Shown: in pieces, positions 8,170-16,672 of the stretch
How positions within the stretch are numbered: the first letter of the stretch is position 1
Layout: each line of letters starts with the position of its first letter
NCBI GenBank assembly: GCA_963738305.1
Contig: CAVTVU010000005.1
Location: forward strand, 124,001-188,000
Source: JBBRHQ01 sp963738305
Lineage (GTDB): Bacteria > Actinomycetota > Thermoleophilia > Solirubrobacterales > 70-9
Direction of reading: 5' to 3'
DNA length: 64,000 bases
Notes under the pieces: generated by a model
What the model was told of the DNA's origin: nothing
Databases searched by the model: none
What the model saw: the letters and a program-made list of their open reading frames with translations, nothing else
Position numbers and translations under genes: made by a program

Positions 8170-8757
8170 TTAAGTGTTGTTAAGCGCCTCTTCGCGCGCC
8201 GCGAGCAGCGCCTCCAGCTGGCGGCGCAGCTCGGCCGCGAATGGTGGCGGCGAGTCCAGGGCGGAGAGCGCCTCGGCGTCGCGGCGCCATAGCTCGAGGC
8301 GGAGGTCTAGCGGCGCCTTGAACCGGTTGCCCGCCTCCTCGCCCTCCTCGTCGTAGAGGGCCCGGAGATCGGTGACGTTGGAGAGCTTGTCGGCGGCGTA
8401 GATGGCGATGGCATCCGGGTCCGCCGCGAGCGCCTTCTCCCGCAGCGCGTCCTTGCGGCGCTCATAGGACTCGATCGAGGGGTCGTCGCTGAGCACCGCG
8501 ACCAGCTCGGCGACACGCTCGCCGAAGCGCTCACGTATTTCCTCCACCGGGACGTCGGTGTCCTCGAGGAGGTCGTGGAGGAGGGCCGCCGCCTGCACCT
8601 CGTCGCCGTAGCCGGCCTCGCGGAGCATCCGCGCGACCGCCTGCGGGTGCTCGATGTAGGGGAGCCCGCTGTAGTTGCGGATCTGCCCGGCATGCCCTTC
8701 GGCGGCGAACGCCTCGGCCTCTGCGGCGAGCGGCGACTCCGCCACCTGATCAGCCAT
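8170..8757 (-). CDS. HD-domain protein, small alarmone-hydrolase-like (SpoT/Mesh1 type)
   Basis: This 195-residue protein has an HD metal-binding core: HAGQIRNYSGLPYIEHPQAVARML, then AALLHDLLEDTDVPVEEIRERFG and AIYAADKLSNVTDLRALY. This is the arrangement of the ppGpp-hydrolase half of RelA/SpoT and of stand-alone Mesh1-like enzymes. There is no synthetase, TGS or ACT domain, and the length fits a stand-alone hydrolase. It may hydrolyse (p)ppGpp or another 3'-phosphorylated nucleotide such as NADPH. The ATG at 8757 overlaps the end of the crotonase gene by 8 bases; the longer upstream frame is a shadow. Confidence 0.78.
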   Translation of the reverse strand: MADQVAESPLAAEAEAFAAEGHAGQIRNYSGLPYIEHPQAVARMLREAGYGDEVQAAALLHDLLEDTDVPVEEIRERFGERVAELVAVLSDDPSIESYERRKDALREKALAADPDAIAIYAADKLSNVTDLRALYDEEGEEAGNRFKAPLDLRLELWRRDAEALSALDSPPPFAAELRRQLEALLAAREEALNNT

Positions 8758-9622
8758 CCGGGCTGCTCCGCGTGAGCCCCGGCGTAACCGTGCCTCCGGC
8801 CGGATCGAGGTCTGGGTGGTCGCGCTCGACGAAGCGCCGGATCCCCTCGACCATCTCCGGCGAGGTGAGCAGCTTGTTGAAGCACTGGGCCTCGATCCGC
8901 AACCCCTCCGGCAGCGGGCGGCCATAGCCGCGAACTGCGGCCTCCTTGTCGGTGCGGATCGCCGGCTGGGGGAGCGCGGCGATCTCCTCGGCCAGCTCGA
9001 GCGCGCGGCCTAAAGACTCCCCACTGGGGGTCACCTCGTTGACGAGGCCGATCCTCTCCGCCTCGGCGGCGCCGATCACGCGGCCGGTGAGGATCAGCTC
9101 CATTGCCCGGCCCATGCCGACGATCCGCGGCAGCCGTTGGGTCCCGCCGTCGCCGAGGCCGATGTTCCAGCGGCGGCAGGTGACGCCGAAGCTGGCGTGC
9201 TCGTCGGCGATGCGGATGTCCGCGAAGCAGGCCCACTCCAGCCCTCCCGCGTAGGCGACGCCGTTGACCGCGGCGATGATCGGCTTGTAGATGTCGGACC
9301 AGCGGGAGGGACCGATGATCCCGTCCCGCTCGCCACGGTTGTGCGCCTCCACCTCCTCTGGGGTCCAGCGCACCAGGGGCTCTTCGTCACCCGCGTCACT
9401 GAAGCCGGCCGCGGCGGCCTTCAGGTCGGCGCCGGCGCAGAAGGCCGATGACCCGGCCCCGGTGATCACCGCCACCAGCGCCTCGTCGTCATCTCGGAAG
9501 CGCCCCCAGGCGTCGATCATCTCGCGCGAGGTGATCGGCCCGATCGCGTTCATCCGCTCGGGGCGGTCGATCGTGATCAGGCGGACCGGCCCGCGCTCCT
9601 CGTATCGGATCTGCTCGTACAA
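8750..9622 (-). CDS. Enoyl-CoA hydratase/isomerase (crotonase) family protein
   Basis: This 290-residue crotonase-fold protein opens with VRLITIDRPERMNAIG. The first oxyanion loop is GAGSSAFCAGADLKAAA and the second is AAVNGVAYAGGLEWACFADIRIA. The usual catalytic glutamate region reads FGVTCRRWNIGLGDGGTQRLPRIVG. I chose TTG at 9622, 11 bases after the stop of the preceding gene; an in-frame CTG lies just upstream. Codons before that have no family similarity. It likely acts on a CoA thioester in fatty-acid or amino-acid breakdown; the substrate is unknown. Confidence 0.85.
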   Translation of the reverse strand: MYEQIRYEERGPVRLITIDRPERMNAIGPITSREMIDAWGRFRDDDEALVAVITGAGSSAFCAGADLKAAAAGFSDAGDEEPLVRWTPEEVEAHNRGERDGIIGPSRWSDIYKPIIAAVNGVAYAGGLEWACFADIRIADEHASFGVTCRRWNIGLGDGGTQRLPRIVGMGRAMELILTGRVIGAAEAERIGLVNEVTPSGESLGRALELAEEIAALPQPAIRTDKEAAVRGYGRPLPEGLRIEAQCFNKLLTSPEMVEGIRRFVERDHPDLDPAGGTVTPGLTRSSPDG

Positions 9623-9632
9623 GGCCGCCAGC

Positions 9633-10944
9633 CTACCGCCGCCGCGAGGCTGCTCCCGGCGCGGCGGGGGTCGCCGTCGCGCCGGCCGGGACGTCGAGCT
9701 CGGCCCGCTCCTGGGCAATCTCGACCGAGCCCGGTGCCCCGCCCAGCGCCGCCCAGCGCTCCCTGACGGTACGACCGAGGTCATCGAGGAACTCGTCGGA
9801 GTGCAGCGGGTCGTGGTGGAAGAGCAGGGTTCGCTCGGCCGCCGTGCGGCTGGGCGAAGGAGAGCGCGTGGGAGATCGAGGAATGCCCCCAGCCGAGGTG
9901 GTCGGGGTACTCGGCGTCGGAGTACTGGCCGTCGTGGATCAGCAGGGTGGCGTCCCGGGCCAGGTCGAAGCCGGAGATCCAGTCCTCTTCGAGGCTGTCG
10001 ATCTCGCCGCTCAACGCGGGCTCATGGTCCGGGATGTAGGCGAGCTTGGCGTCGTCCTCGCTGATCGTGTAGCCGAGGGTCGGCCCGCGATGGGTGACCG
10101 AGGCGGCGCTGATCCGCGCCGGCCCGATCTCCCACTCCGACTCCGGGCAGTGGCGGAAGGAGACGTCACAGGGGAGCTCGCGCACCTCGACCGGGGAGAG
10201 GGGGGCGGAGATGTAGCGGGCGATGCGGTCTCGAAGTGAGGCTTCGGGCGAGGCAGGACCCCAGATCACGATCTCCGTCTGCGGGCGAAAGGCGGGCGCG
10301 AAGAAGACCAGGCCCTGGATGTGGTCGAGGTGGAGATGGGTGAGGAGGATGTGGAGCCGCGCCGGCTCCTCGGCCAGGGTGAGGCCGAGGCTGCGGATCC
10401 CGGTGCCGGCGTCGAGCGCCAGCAGCGTGCCGTCGGAGAGCGTCACCCCGACGCAGGAGGTGTTGCCGCCGTAGCGGATCGTCTCCGGGCCGGGGGAGGG
10501 GACCGAGCCGCGGGTCCCCCAGAGCTTGACCCTCATCCCGGCTCCGCCCGGGTTGTCTGCGTCTGCCGGCCAGAAGACGGCGATCGCACCCTGCGAGCCA
10601 TGGGCCGTGAGAATCGGGAAGGCGGAAGCCTCGATCTTCTGCATCGCCCCGTCGGCTGCGCGGATGTCGAAGGTGGCGTGGGCAGGGCGGCCGTGGCGGA
10701 CCGCGACGACCAGGGGCAGCTCGTCGTAGGGGAGCGGTTCGCCGTTCTCGTCGAAGGGTCCGAACAGCGAGCCCCACTCCTCCGGGCCGACCTTGCCGAG
10801 CTCCTCGAATCGGCGGCCGAGGAGCATGCCGGCGGCCTCGTTGTAGAAGACCAGGATGCCGCCCTCGTCGACCAGGAAGGCCGGCGTGGAAAGCGAGGAC
10901 ATCAGGTTGCGAGCCAGGATCAGCTCGATCGGCTTCTGCGCCAC
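9633..10944 (-). CDS. PAS-domain / metallo-beta-lactamase-fold fusion protein (one indel near the 3' end)
   Basis: Residues 1-135 form a PAS-like domain (FLVDEGGILVFYNEAAGMLLGRRFEELG). From residue 137 an MBL hydrolase of the GTRGS-type begins (MRVKLWGTRGSVPSPG ... GGNTSCVGV, metal motif HLHLDHIQGL). After residue 364 the frame breaks: one extra base near 9850 turns the conserved ERTLLFHHDPLHSDEFLDDL into junk, and restoring it gives a natural stop at 9633. GTG at 10944 follows a TAGGGT box by 6 bases. An ATG with a GGAG site at 10536 could also start the MBL half alone. Sensor-plus-hydrolase function is inferred. Confidence 0.8.
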
Positions 10945-10950
10945 AAGGAA

Positions 10951-10956
10951 ACCCTA
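10951..10956 (-). promoter_or_regulatory. Probable -10 box of the PAS-MBL gene (leaderless)
   Basis: TAGGGT on the minus strand is followed by 6 bases and then the GTG start at 10944. That is the exact spacing of a leaderless transcript. Confidence 0.5.
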
Positions 10957-10971
10957 TCCGGGGGGATGTTT

Positions 10972-11033
10972 GCCGGCGCGGTGGTAGCGCCGGCACAGGC
11001 ATGTCAGGCGGCGCAGCCTCCGCATGTTGTTCC
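10972..11033. repeat. Structured intergenic element, copy A
   Basis: A perfect 8-bp hairpin (GCCGGCGC, 7-base loop, GCGCCGGC; 10972-10994) is followed by a second small hairpin (AGGC...GCCT) and the conserved end GCATGTTGTTCC. It matches copy B at 44180-44240 in layout and in the unpaired stretches, while the stem bases differ in a compensatory way. It starts directly after the phoD stop and lies between that gene and the PAS-MBL promoter. Confidence 0.6.
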
Positions 11034-12691
11034 TCAGCGGCTGGGGATAACGTAGGGCCCGCAGGATGCAGCACCCGGGCTGGCCGCGACGTCGGCGGTG
11101 TCGAGCACCTTGCCATCGGAGCCGAGCGCCTTCAGCTCGACCTTCAGCTGCGACCCGGTGACCGTCACCTCGGCATAGGAGAACTGGTCCATGCCGGCGC
11201 ATTGCATCCCGACCCCGTTCGGCGGAGCGGGTTTGAAGAAGGCTGAGTGGACCAGCCCGGCGTAGTCGCCTCCGACCGCCTCGTCGATCTCCTGCGCGTA
11301 GTTGGCGGTGGCGATCGGCCCGGTGGTGACGTCCATGATCCCCGAGTCGAGGGGCCCCCCGGGCTCGAGCGTCTTCAGGCGGGCGTCGTTGACCAGGTTG
11401 GCGTGGTCGTCGGTGGTCAGGAAGACGACGTTCTTCACGTCATCGCGCAGGAACGTCAGAAGCTTCCGGCGCTCGGCCTCGTAACCCTCCCAGCGGTCGT
11501 ACGGAAGCGCGTAGAACTGCTGGATCGGGACCTCGTTGAAGATCACCTTGAAGGTCGCGGTCGAGTGCTTGATCGCGCGCTTGAATGCGGCGAGCTGGGC
11601 GGCGCCGAGCATCGTCCGGTCGGGATCGTCGATCTTCGCCAGGCAGACCGGAGGCGCCGGATTGGCCAGCGAGGGGATCAGCGCCGCGAAGGCGTTGCGG
11701 ACGCCCTGCGGCGCAGTCGGGGCGAGGTCGGGATTTCCGCTGCCGGCCGGGTTGTCGCAGGCTGCCGCCGTAGTCGGCGCTGCGGCTGCGGAAGGAGCGC
11801 TCGTCGAGGAAGAAGATCTCCAGGTTCCTGCCCCAGCGGAAGCTGCGATAGATCCCGGTCTTGGCGGTGGTAGCCGACCGGGTTGTAGTTGCGGAAGGCC
11901 TTCAGGCCGCGCCGGTAGAGGGTCTTGCCGCCCAGGTGCACGGTCGCCGACGCTGAGCGGAAACGTGTTCTCGAACTTGGAGAAGTCGTTGATGAACTCG
12001 TGGTCGTCCCAGTGCGCGTAGTAGGAGGCCGAGCCGCGGGCTCTGACCCAGGGTTTCTGATCGAGGTTGATCCGGTACTTGCGCCACTTCTGCGGCACAG
12101 TCAGTCGCCACCTGGGCGAGCCCGTGGCCGGGCACCTCTGTGTCGGAGTAGATCGTGTCGCCCATCAGCACGTTGAAGTCGTTCCGCTCGGCGCGGATCC
12201 GGTTCCAGATCTGGAAGCGATTCCAGTAGGGGTCCTCTTCGCCGGGCTCGGCGCAGCGCGTCCTGGTCGCCGGAGAGGGCGAAGCGGATCGTCCTCGCCT
12301 GACCCGGAGCCGGAGCCGTCTCGAAGCTTCCGGTGGAGCTGTGGCGGCCGCCTCTCATGCACCAGCGATAGTGGTATGCGGTCCCCGGCAGCAGGCCGCC
12401 GATCCGCTTCTGCACGGTCTTGTCCCGATCCGCCGAGACCCCGGCCTTCAGCCGCCCCGGCGCCCGGCCGATGTCGCAGCGGCCGAACCGCCTACCCCGT
12501 GCGATTTGGACGAGCGCCGTCCCGGTGCCCTTGGCGCGCGCCCAGAGAATCGCCGAGCGCTGGCCCACGTCGGCCGCGACGACGCCGTAGCGGAATCCCT
12601 GCTCGGCGGCCGAGGCCGGCGCGGCGGCGAGGACTGCGATCGCAAGGACGGCGAGCGCGGTAGCGCCGATGAGAGGACGCCGGTGGAGCAT
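11034..12691 (-). CDS. phoD: PhoD-like alkaline phosphatase, secreted (frame broken several times)
   Basis: A signal peptide (LIGATALAVLAIAVLAAAPASA) leads into an N-terminal fibronectin-like domain (GVVAADVGQRSAILWARA ... YHYRWCMRGG). The metallophosphatase core follows, with MGDTIYSDTE, YYAHWDDHEFINDF, FNEVPIQQFYALPYDRWEGY and FLTTDDHAN; these are the metal-binding Asp and His motifs of PhoD. The pieces lie in different frames: breaks fall near 12245, 12095, 11950, 11880 and 11770. Joined, they give a near-complete protein of about 550 residues. At least five breaks in one gene make true decay possible, but single-base errors are common across this contig. The enzyme would release phosphate from phosphodiesters outside the cell. 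Confidence 0.75.
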
Positions 12692-12723
12692 CGCGGCAAT
12701 CCTAGAGCCGCTCGGGCGGGGGC

Positions 12724-13500
12724 TCAGCCCGCGGCCTCGGCGCTTCGCAGCCCGCCCCGCGCCCAGAGGGCGAAGAGCGCGACCAGTCCGATCGCCACAG
12801 CGAACGCGGGGACGATCAGCGTTACCTCTCCCGAGATCAGCCCCCGGCCGGCTTCGAGGAGCAGGGTGGCCGGATTGATCGAGGCGACGGTGTGGATCCA
12901 GCCGGAGAGGAGTTCGAGCGGGACGTAGACCGGCGCCACGAAGAGCACGAGGAAGACCGGAAGCTGGATCAGCGGGCCGCCCTGGATCGAGCGCACCCGC
13001 ATCGCCACCCCGCAGGCCCAGAGCGTCGCCGCGAGGTTGAGGATCAGGGCCAGCCCAAAAAGGCCGAAGAGGTCGACCCCGCCGCCGTCGACCTGCATCC
13101 CGGCGATCACCGCCACGGTCCCCAGCACGGTCCAGGTGACCAGCGCCCGAACCAGGGCGGCGATGGCATAGCCGACCACGATGGCGCTGCGGTTCGGGGC
13201 GGCGAGCATGAAGCGCCCCGAGAAGCCGGTCTCGAAGTCGCGGGCGATCGCGAAGCCGGTGAAGACACCACCGAACGCGGCGGACTGGAGCATCACGAAG
13301 ACGAACTGGAAGGCCGTGTAGCCGCTGCGGAAGTCGAAGTTCGGGACCTTGCTGATCGCCGAGAGCCCGCCCGCGAAGGCGGCGAAGAAGAAGAGCGGGA
13401 AGACGAGCGCCGGCACCGCGAAGGCGGGGTTGGTGAGGAAGTTGTGGACGCTGCGCCAGGCGACGGCGAGGGCTACCGAGCGGAAGCGGTGTGAGCTCAC
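12724..13500 (-). CDS. ABC-2 type transporter permease (second)
   Basis: This 258-residue membrane protein has six hydrophobic segments and the ABC-2 family pattern: a long first periplasmic loop, then FAIARDFETGFSGRFMLAAP, and PVYVPLELLSGWIHTVASINPATLLLEAGRGL near the C-terminus. It starts with GTG at 13500, overlapping the stop of the upstream permease as GTGA. With the neighbouring permease and ATPase it forms a drug- or lipid-exporter of the DrrAB type. The substrate is unknown. Confidence 0.85.
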   Translation of the reverse strand: MSSHRFRSVALAVAWRSVHNFLTNPAFAVPALVFPLFFFAAFAGGLSAISKVPNFDFRSGYTAFQFVFVMLQSAAFGGVFTGFAIARDFETGFSGRFMLAAPNRSAIVVGYAIAALVRALVTWTVLGTVAVIAGMQVDGGGVDLFGLFGLALILNLAATLWACGVAMRVRSIQGGPLIQLPVFLVLFVAPVYVPLELLSGWIHTVASINPATLLLEAGRGLISGEVTLIVPAFAVAIGLVALFALWARGGLRSAEAAG

Positions 13501-14276
13501 GTTCGCACCAGCCGGCTCTTCAGCGATCCGCTCGCCGCCGCCATCCCGATCACCAGGATCGCCGCTGCGATCGCGAAGCCGAGGGCCAGCGCCTGCGGAT
13601 CCCAGCCGTCGATCATCAGCGATCGGATCGCCTCCAGCAGGTAGGAGACCGGGTTGTAGGTCGCGACCTCGCGAAACCAGTCCGTCTGAATCAGATTGCG
13701 CGGCAGCGCCATCGAGGAGAGGAAGAGGAAGACGAAGAAGATCGGGAAAAGGCCCTGCACGGCCTCCCCTGTGCCGGTCCGCAGCGCGGCAAACAGCCCG
13801 ATGGAGCCGAATCCGACCGTGATCAGGACCGAGAGCACGAGGATCGTGGCGACGCCGAGGACGCCGGCCGAGAAGTGGGCTCCGAAGATCAGCCCGATCA
13901 GGATGAACGTGGCGGCCTGGATCACGCCCAGGAGCGCCGCTCCGGCGAGGAGGCCGCTGAGCAGGGCGGCGTTCCGCAAGGGGGTCAGAGCCAGGCGGTT
14001 GAGGAAGCCGGTCTCGATGTCGCGGGCCAGGTCGGTGCCGGCGTTCAGCACCGAGAAGAGCGCGCCCTGGAGGAATGGGACGGCGAGCAGGAAGGTGAGG
14101 TAGGAGTCGGTGGGAAAGCCCGGGATGTTGGTCGCCCTGGCCAGGCCGTTGGAGTTGACCGCGAGCAGGAAGAGCGGGAAGACGAGCGCGGGGACGATGT
14201 GGGCGGGCTGGCGCAGGGTCCGTAGCACCGAGCGCCGGGCCAGCTGGCCAACCTGGTTCGCCGGGGAAGCGCTCAC
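13497..14276 (-). CDS. ABC-2 type transporter permease (first)
   Basis: This 259-residue ABC-2 permease is related to its downstream neighbour. It has NAGTDLARDIETGFLNRLALTP in the cytoplasmic loop and SSMALPRNLIQTDWFREVATYNPVSYLLEAIRSL near the end, the typical position of the ABC-2 motif. The GTG at 14276 overlaps the ATPase stop (GTGA); the long frame upstream is a shadow of the ATPase gene. Two different permeases suggest a heterodimer in the membrane. Confidence 0.86.
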   Translation of the reverse strand: MSASPANQVGQLARRSVLRTLRQPAHIVPALVFPLFLLAVNSNGLARATNIPGFPTDSYLTFLLAVPFLQGALFSVLNAGTDLARDIETGFLNRLALTPLRNAALLSGLLAGAALLGVIQAATFILIGLIFGAHFSAGVLGVATILVLSVLITVGFGSIGLFAALRTGTGEAVQGLFPIFFVFLFLSSMALPRNLIQTDWFREVATYNPVSYLLEAIRSLMIDGWDPQALALGFAIAAAILVIGMAAASGSLKSRLVRT

Positions 14277-15277
14277 GCCGGGACGGCCTCGGTCTCCCCG
14301 GTCTCCTCTTCGGACTCCTCGTCCCCGGCGCCCTCCAGGGAGCGCCCGGTCTTGGCGAGGAAGACGTCGTCCAGCGAGGGCGCGTGGAGCTGGAGCGTCT
14401 CGACCCCGATCCCGCCCTCGTCGAGGGCGCGGATCACCTCTGCCAGGTCGCCCTCCCCGCCGTCCAGGCGCACGGCGACCCCCTTGGGAGCACCCGCGGC
14501 GCGCTCGCCGAAGCGCTCCATCACCGCGGCCATTTCGTCGCGCTGGGCGGGGTCCCGCGGTACGGCCTCGACGGTCGGGCGCCCGATCTCCGCCTTCAGC
14601 GCTGCGGGGGTCCCCTCGGCGACGATTCGGCCGTGGTCGATGATCCCGACCCGGTCGGCCAGCGCGTCGGCCTCCTCGAGGTACTGGGTGGTGAGGAAGA
14701 CCGTCACCCCGTCGTCCGCCGCCAGCCTTGCGACCTCGTCCCACAGCGCGGTGCGGCTCTGCACGTCGAGCCCGGTGGTCGGCTCGTCGAGGAAGAGGAT
14801 GCTCGGCCTGTGCACCAGCGCGAGCGCCAGGTCGAGACGGCGCTTCATCCCGCCCGAGTAGCCGCCGACCTTGCGGTCGGCTGCCTCGATCAGCCCGACA
14901 CGCCGCAGCAGCTCGTCGCCGCGCTCGCGGCGCTCCCGCTTCCCGATGCCGTGGAGCGCCGTCTGGAGGCGCATGTGCTCACGGCCCGAGAGCAGCGGGT
15001 CCAGAGCCGCCTCCTGCAGGGCGGCGCCGATCGCCTCCCGCACCTGCGGGCCCTCGCGCACGACGTCGTGCCCGGCCACCCTTGCGCTCCCCCCGGTCGG
15101 GGGCAGCAGGGTGGTCAGCATCAGCACCGTGGTCGACTTGCCGGCCCCGTTGGGGCCGAGGAACCCGTAGATCTCGCCCGGCTCGACCCGGAGATCGATG
15201 CCGTCCACGGCGCGCGGCCCGTTCTTGAACTCCCGCACGAGGCGGGTCGTCTCGATTCCCTTGCCTTCGTCGCTCAT
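14273..15277 (-). CDS. ABC exporter ATP-binding protein (DrrA-type)
   Basis: This 334-residue ATPase has Walker A GPNGAGKSTT (about residues 39-48), signature YSGGMKRRLDLALAL, Walker B ILFLDEPTTGLD and switch LTTQYLEEAD. The C-terminal 100 residues match the DrrA accessory domain, with the sequence APSLDDVFLAKTGRSL conserved in daunorubicin-type exporters. It ends in an acidic tail. It is the first gene of a three-gene operon with two ABC-2 permeases. The likely role is efflux of a drug or lipid. Confidence 0.9.
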   Translation of the reverse strand: MSDEGKGIETTRLVREFKNGPRAVDGIDLRVEPGEIYGFLGPNGAGKSTTVLMLTTLLPPTGGSARVAGHDVVREGPQVREAIGAALQEAALDPLLSGREHMRLQTALHGIGKRERRERGDELLRRVGLIEAADRKVGGYSGGMKRRLDLALALVHRPSILFLDEPTTGLDVQSRTALWDEVARLAADDGVTVFLTTQYLEEADALADRVGIIDHGRIVAEGTPAALKAEIGRPTVEAVPRDPAQRDEMAAVMERFGERAAGAPKGVAVRLDGGEGDLAEVIRALDEGGIGVETLQLHAPSLDDVFLAKTGRSLEGAGDEESEEETGETEAVPA

Positions 15278-15338
15278 CGAAGTCTGACACTAGCTAGCGC
15301 GGCTGCTCCGCTTCGGCCGGTCCCGTATACCTACGCCG

Positions 15339-15968
15339 ATGAAGGAGCCGACCCGCACCTACCGGCTGGCGATGGGGCTCTGCCGGCCGCTCGGGCTTTG
15401 GAGCCGCCTGCGGGTAGACGGGCTCGACGCCGTGCCGGAGAGCGGGCCGCTGCTGATCGTCGGAAACCACGACAGCCAGTGGGACCCGGTGATGATCGGC
15501 CTCGCAGCCCGCGGCCGCCGGCAGATCCGTGCCCTGGCGAAATCGAGCCTCTGGCGGATCCCGGGCCTCGGGTGGGTGCTGAACGGGATGGGTCAGATCC
15601 CGATCGAGCGGGGGGCCGGGGACGCCGCGGCCCTGGGACGGGCCGTCTCCGAGCTTCGCGCCGGCGCATGCATCGGGATCTTCCCCGAGGGCACGGTCTC
15701 GCGCGGCAGGCGGTTGCGGGCGCGCAGCGGCGTCGGCCGGCTGGCGATCGACGTACCCGAGGCGAGGATCGTCCTGGTCTCGATCGATGGCACCACCGAC
15801 ATCGTTCGCTTTCCGGTCCGGCCGGCGGTCCGGGCCCGCTTCTTCGAGCCCCGAGGAGGGCAGGCCGGGGCGGATGAGGAGCCCGGGCAGCTCGCATCCC
15901 GGCTCCTCGAAGAGCTGCGTGAGGCGTTTCCCCCGGTGGCCGCCGGGCGACGGTCCCCGGGTCGTTGA
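15339..15968 (+). CDS. plsC: Lysophospholipid acyltransferase, PlsC family (copy 1)
   Basis: This 209-residue acyltransferase has the catalytic NHDSQWDP (HX4D) motif, FPEGTVSRGRRLR for glycerol-phosphate binding, and a Pro-Ile-Glu-Arg block (GQIPIERGAGD). It transfers an acyl group to 1-acyl-glycerol-3-phosphate or a related lipid at the membrane. A TATACC box 7 bases before the ATG suggests a leaderless start. Copy 2 follows 80 bases later and is about 60% identical by eye. The two may differ in chain preference. Confidence 0.87.
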   Translation: MKEPTRTYRLAMGLCRPLGLWSRLRVDGLDAVPESGPLLIVGNHDSQWDPVMIGLAARGRRQIRALAKSSLWRIPGLGWVLNGMGQIPIERGAGDAAALGRAVSELRAGACIGIFPEGTVSRGRRLRARSGVGRLAIDVPEARIVLVSIDGTTDIVRFPVRPAVRARFFEPRGGQAGADEEPGQLASRLLEELREAFPPVAAGRRSPGR

Positions 15969-15976
15969 CCCCGGAC

Positions 15977-16019
15977 GTGGCCGACGTAAGCCTCGGATTC
16001 GGTGCACCACGTCGGCCAC
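15977..16019. repeat. 11-bp perfect inverted repeat between the two plsC genes
   Basis: GTGGCCGACGT (15977-15987) and ACGTCGGCCAC (16009-16019) are perfect reverse complements separated by 21 bases. It begins 8 bases after the stop of the first plsC and ends 11 bases before the TATATT box of the second. It could be a terminator hairpin or a binding site for a repressor; no T-run follows. Confidence 0.6.
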
Positions 16020-16030
16020 ACCTCGCGGCG

Positions 16031-16036
16031 TATATT
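16031..16036 (+). promoter_or_regulatory. Probable -10 box of plsC copy 2 (leaderless)
   Basis: TATATT is followed by 11 bases and then the ATG at 16048. Confidence 0.5.
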
Positions 16037-16047
16037 TGCCCGGGGGG

Positions 16048-16668
16048 ATGAGGCAGATCAGCCGCACCTACAGCCTCGTGATGCACGCGTTCCGCCCGCT
16101 GGGCTTCTGGAGCAGGCTCCGGGTCGAGGGTCTGGAGGCCCTCCCCGCCACCGGGCCGGTGCTGCTGGTCGGCAACCACGACAGCCAGTGGGACCCGATC
16201 ATGGTTGGCCTGGCGGCGCGCCGGCGCCGCCAGATCCTCGCGCTGGCCAAGTCCTCGCTGTGGGAGAAGCCCGGCCTCGCGCCGATCCTCGACGGGATGG
16301 AGCAGATCCGGATTGACCGCAGCCGCTCGAACCCGGAGGCCGTGCGGACCGCGATCGAGAGGCTTCGCGGGGGAGCCTGCGTAGGCGTCTTCGCCGAGGG
16401 AACGGTCTCCACAGGGAGGCGGTTCCGCGCCCGCAGCGGAGTCGGCCGGCTGGCGCGCGAGGTGCCGGAGGCCCGGATCGTCCTCGTCGCGGTCACCGGC
16501 GTCACCGACATCGTGCGCTTCCCGCGGCGGCCCCGGGTCAGGGCCGTCTTCTTCGCGCCCCGCGGAGGGCAGGCGGCCTCCGGGGAGGACCCCGGGGCGC
16601 TCGCGACTCGCCTGGTCGACGAGCTGCGCGAGGTCGCCCCGCCGGCCCCCCACGGGCGCCGGGCCTAG
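16048..16668 (+). CDS. plsC: Lysophospholipid acyltransferase, PlsC family (copy 2)
   Basis: This 206-residue paralogue of the preceding gene has the same NHDSQWDP motif, FAEGTVSTGRRFR and a shared C-terminal FFAPRGGQA segment. The proline of the IPIER block is lost (EQIRIDRSRSN), a difference close to the acyl pocket. The ATG at 16048 is chosen from the start of similarity and the TATATT box; the open frame further upstream comes from the 3' end of copy 1. Its stop lies 4 bases from the convergent lipoprotein stop. Confidence 0.87.
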   Translation: MRQISRTYSLVMHAFRPLGFWSRLRVEGLEALPATGPVLLVGNHDSQWDPIMVGLAARRRRQILALAKSSLWEKPGLAPILDGMEQIRIDRSRSNPEAVRTAIERLRGGACVGVFAEGTVSTGRRFRARSGVGRLAREVPEARIVLVAVTGVTDIVRFPRRPRVRAVFFAPRGGQAASGEDPGALATRLVDELREVAPPAPHGRRA

Positions 16669-16672
16669 AGGG

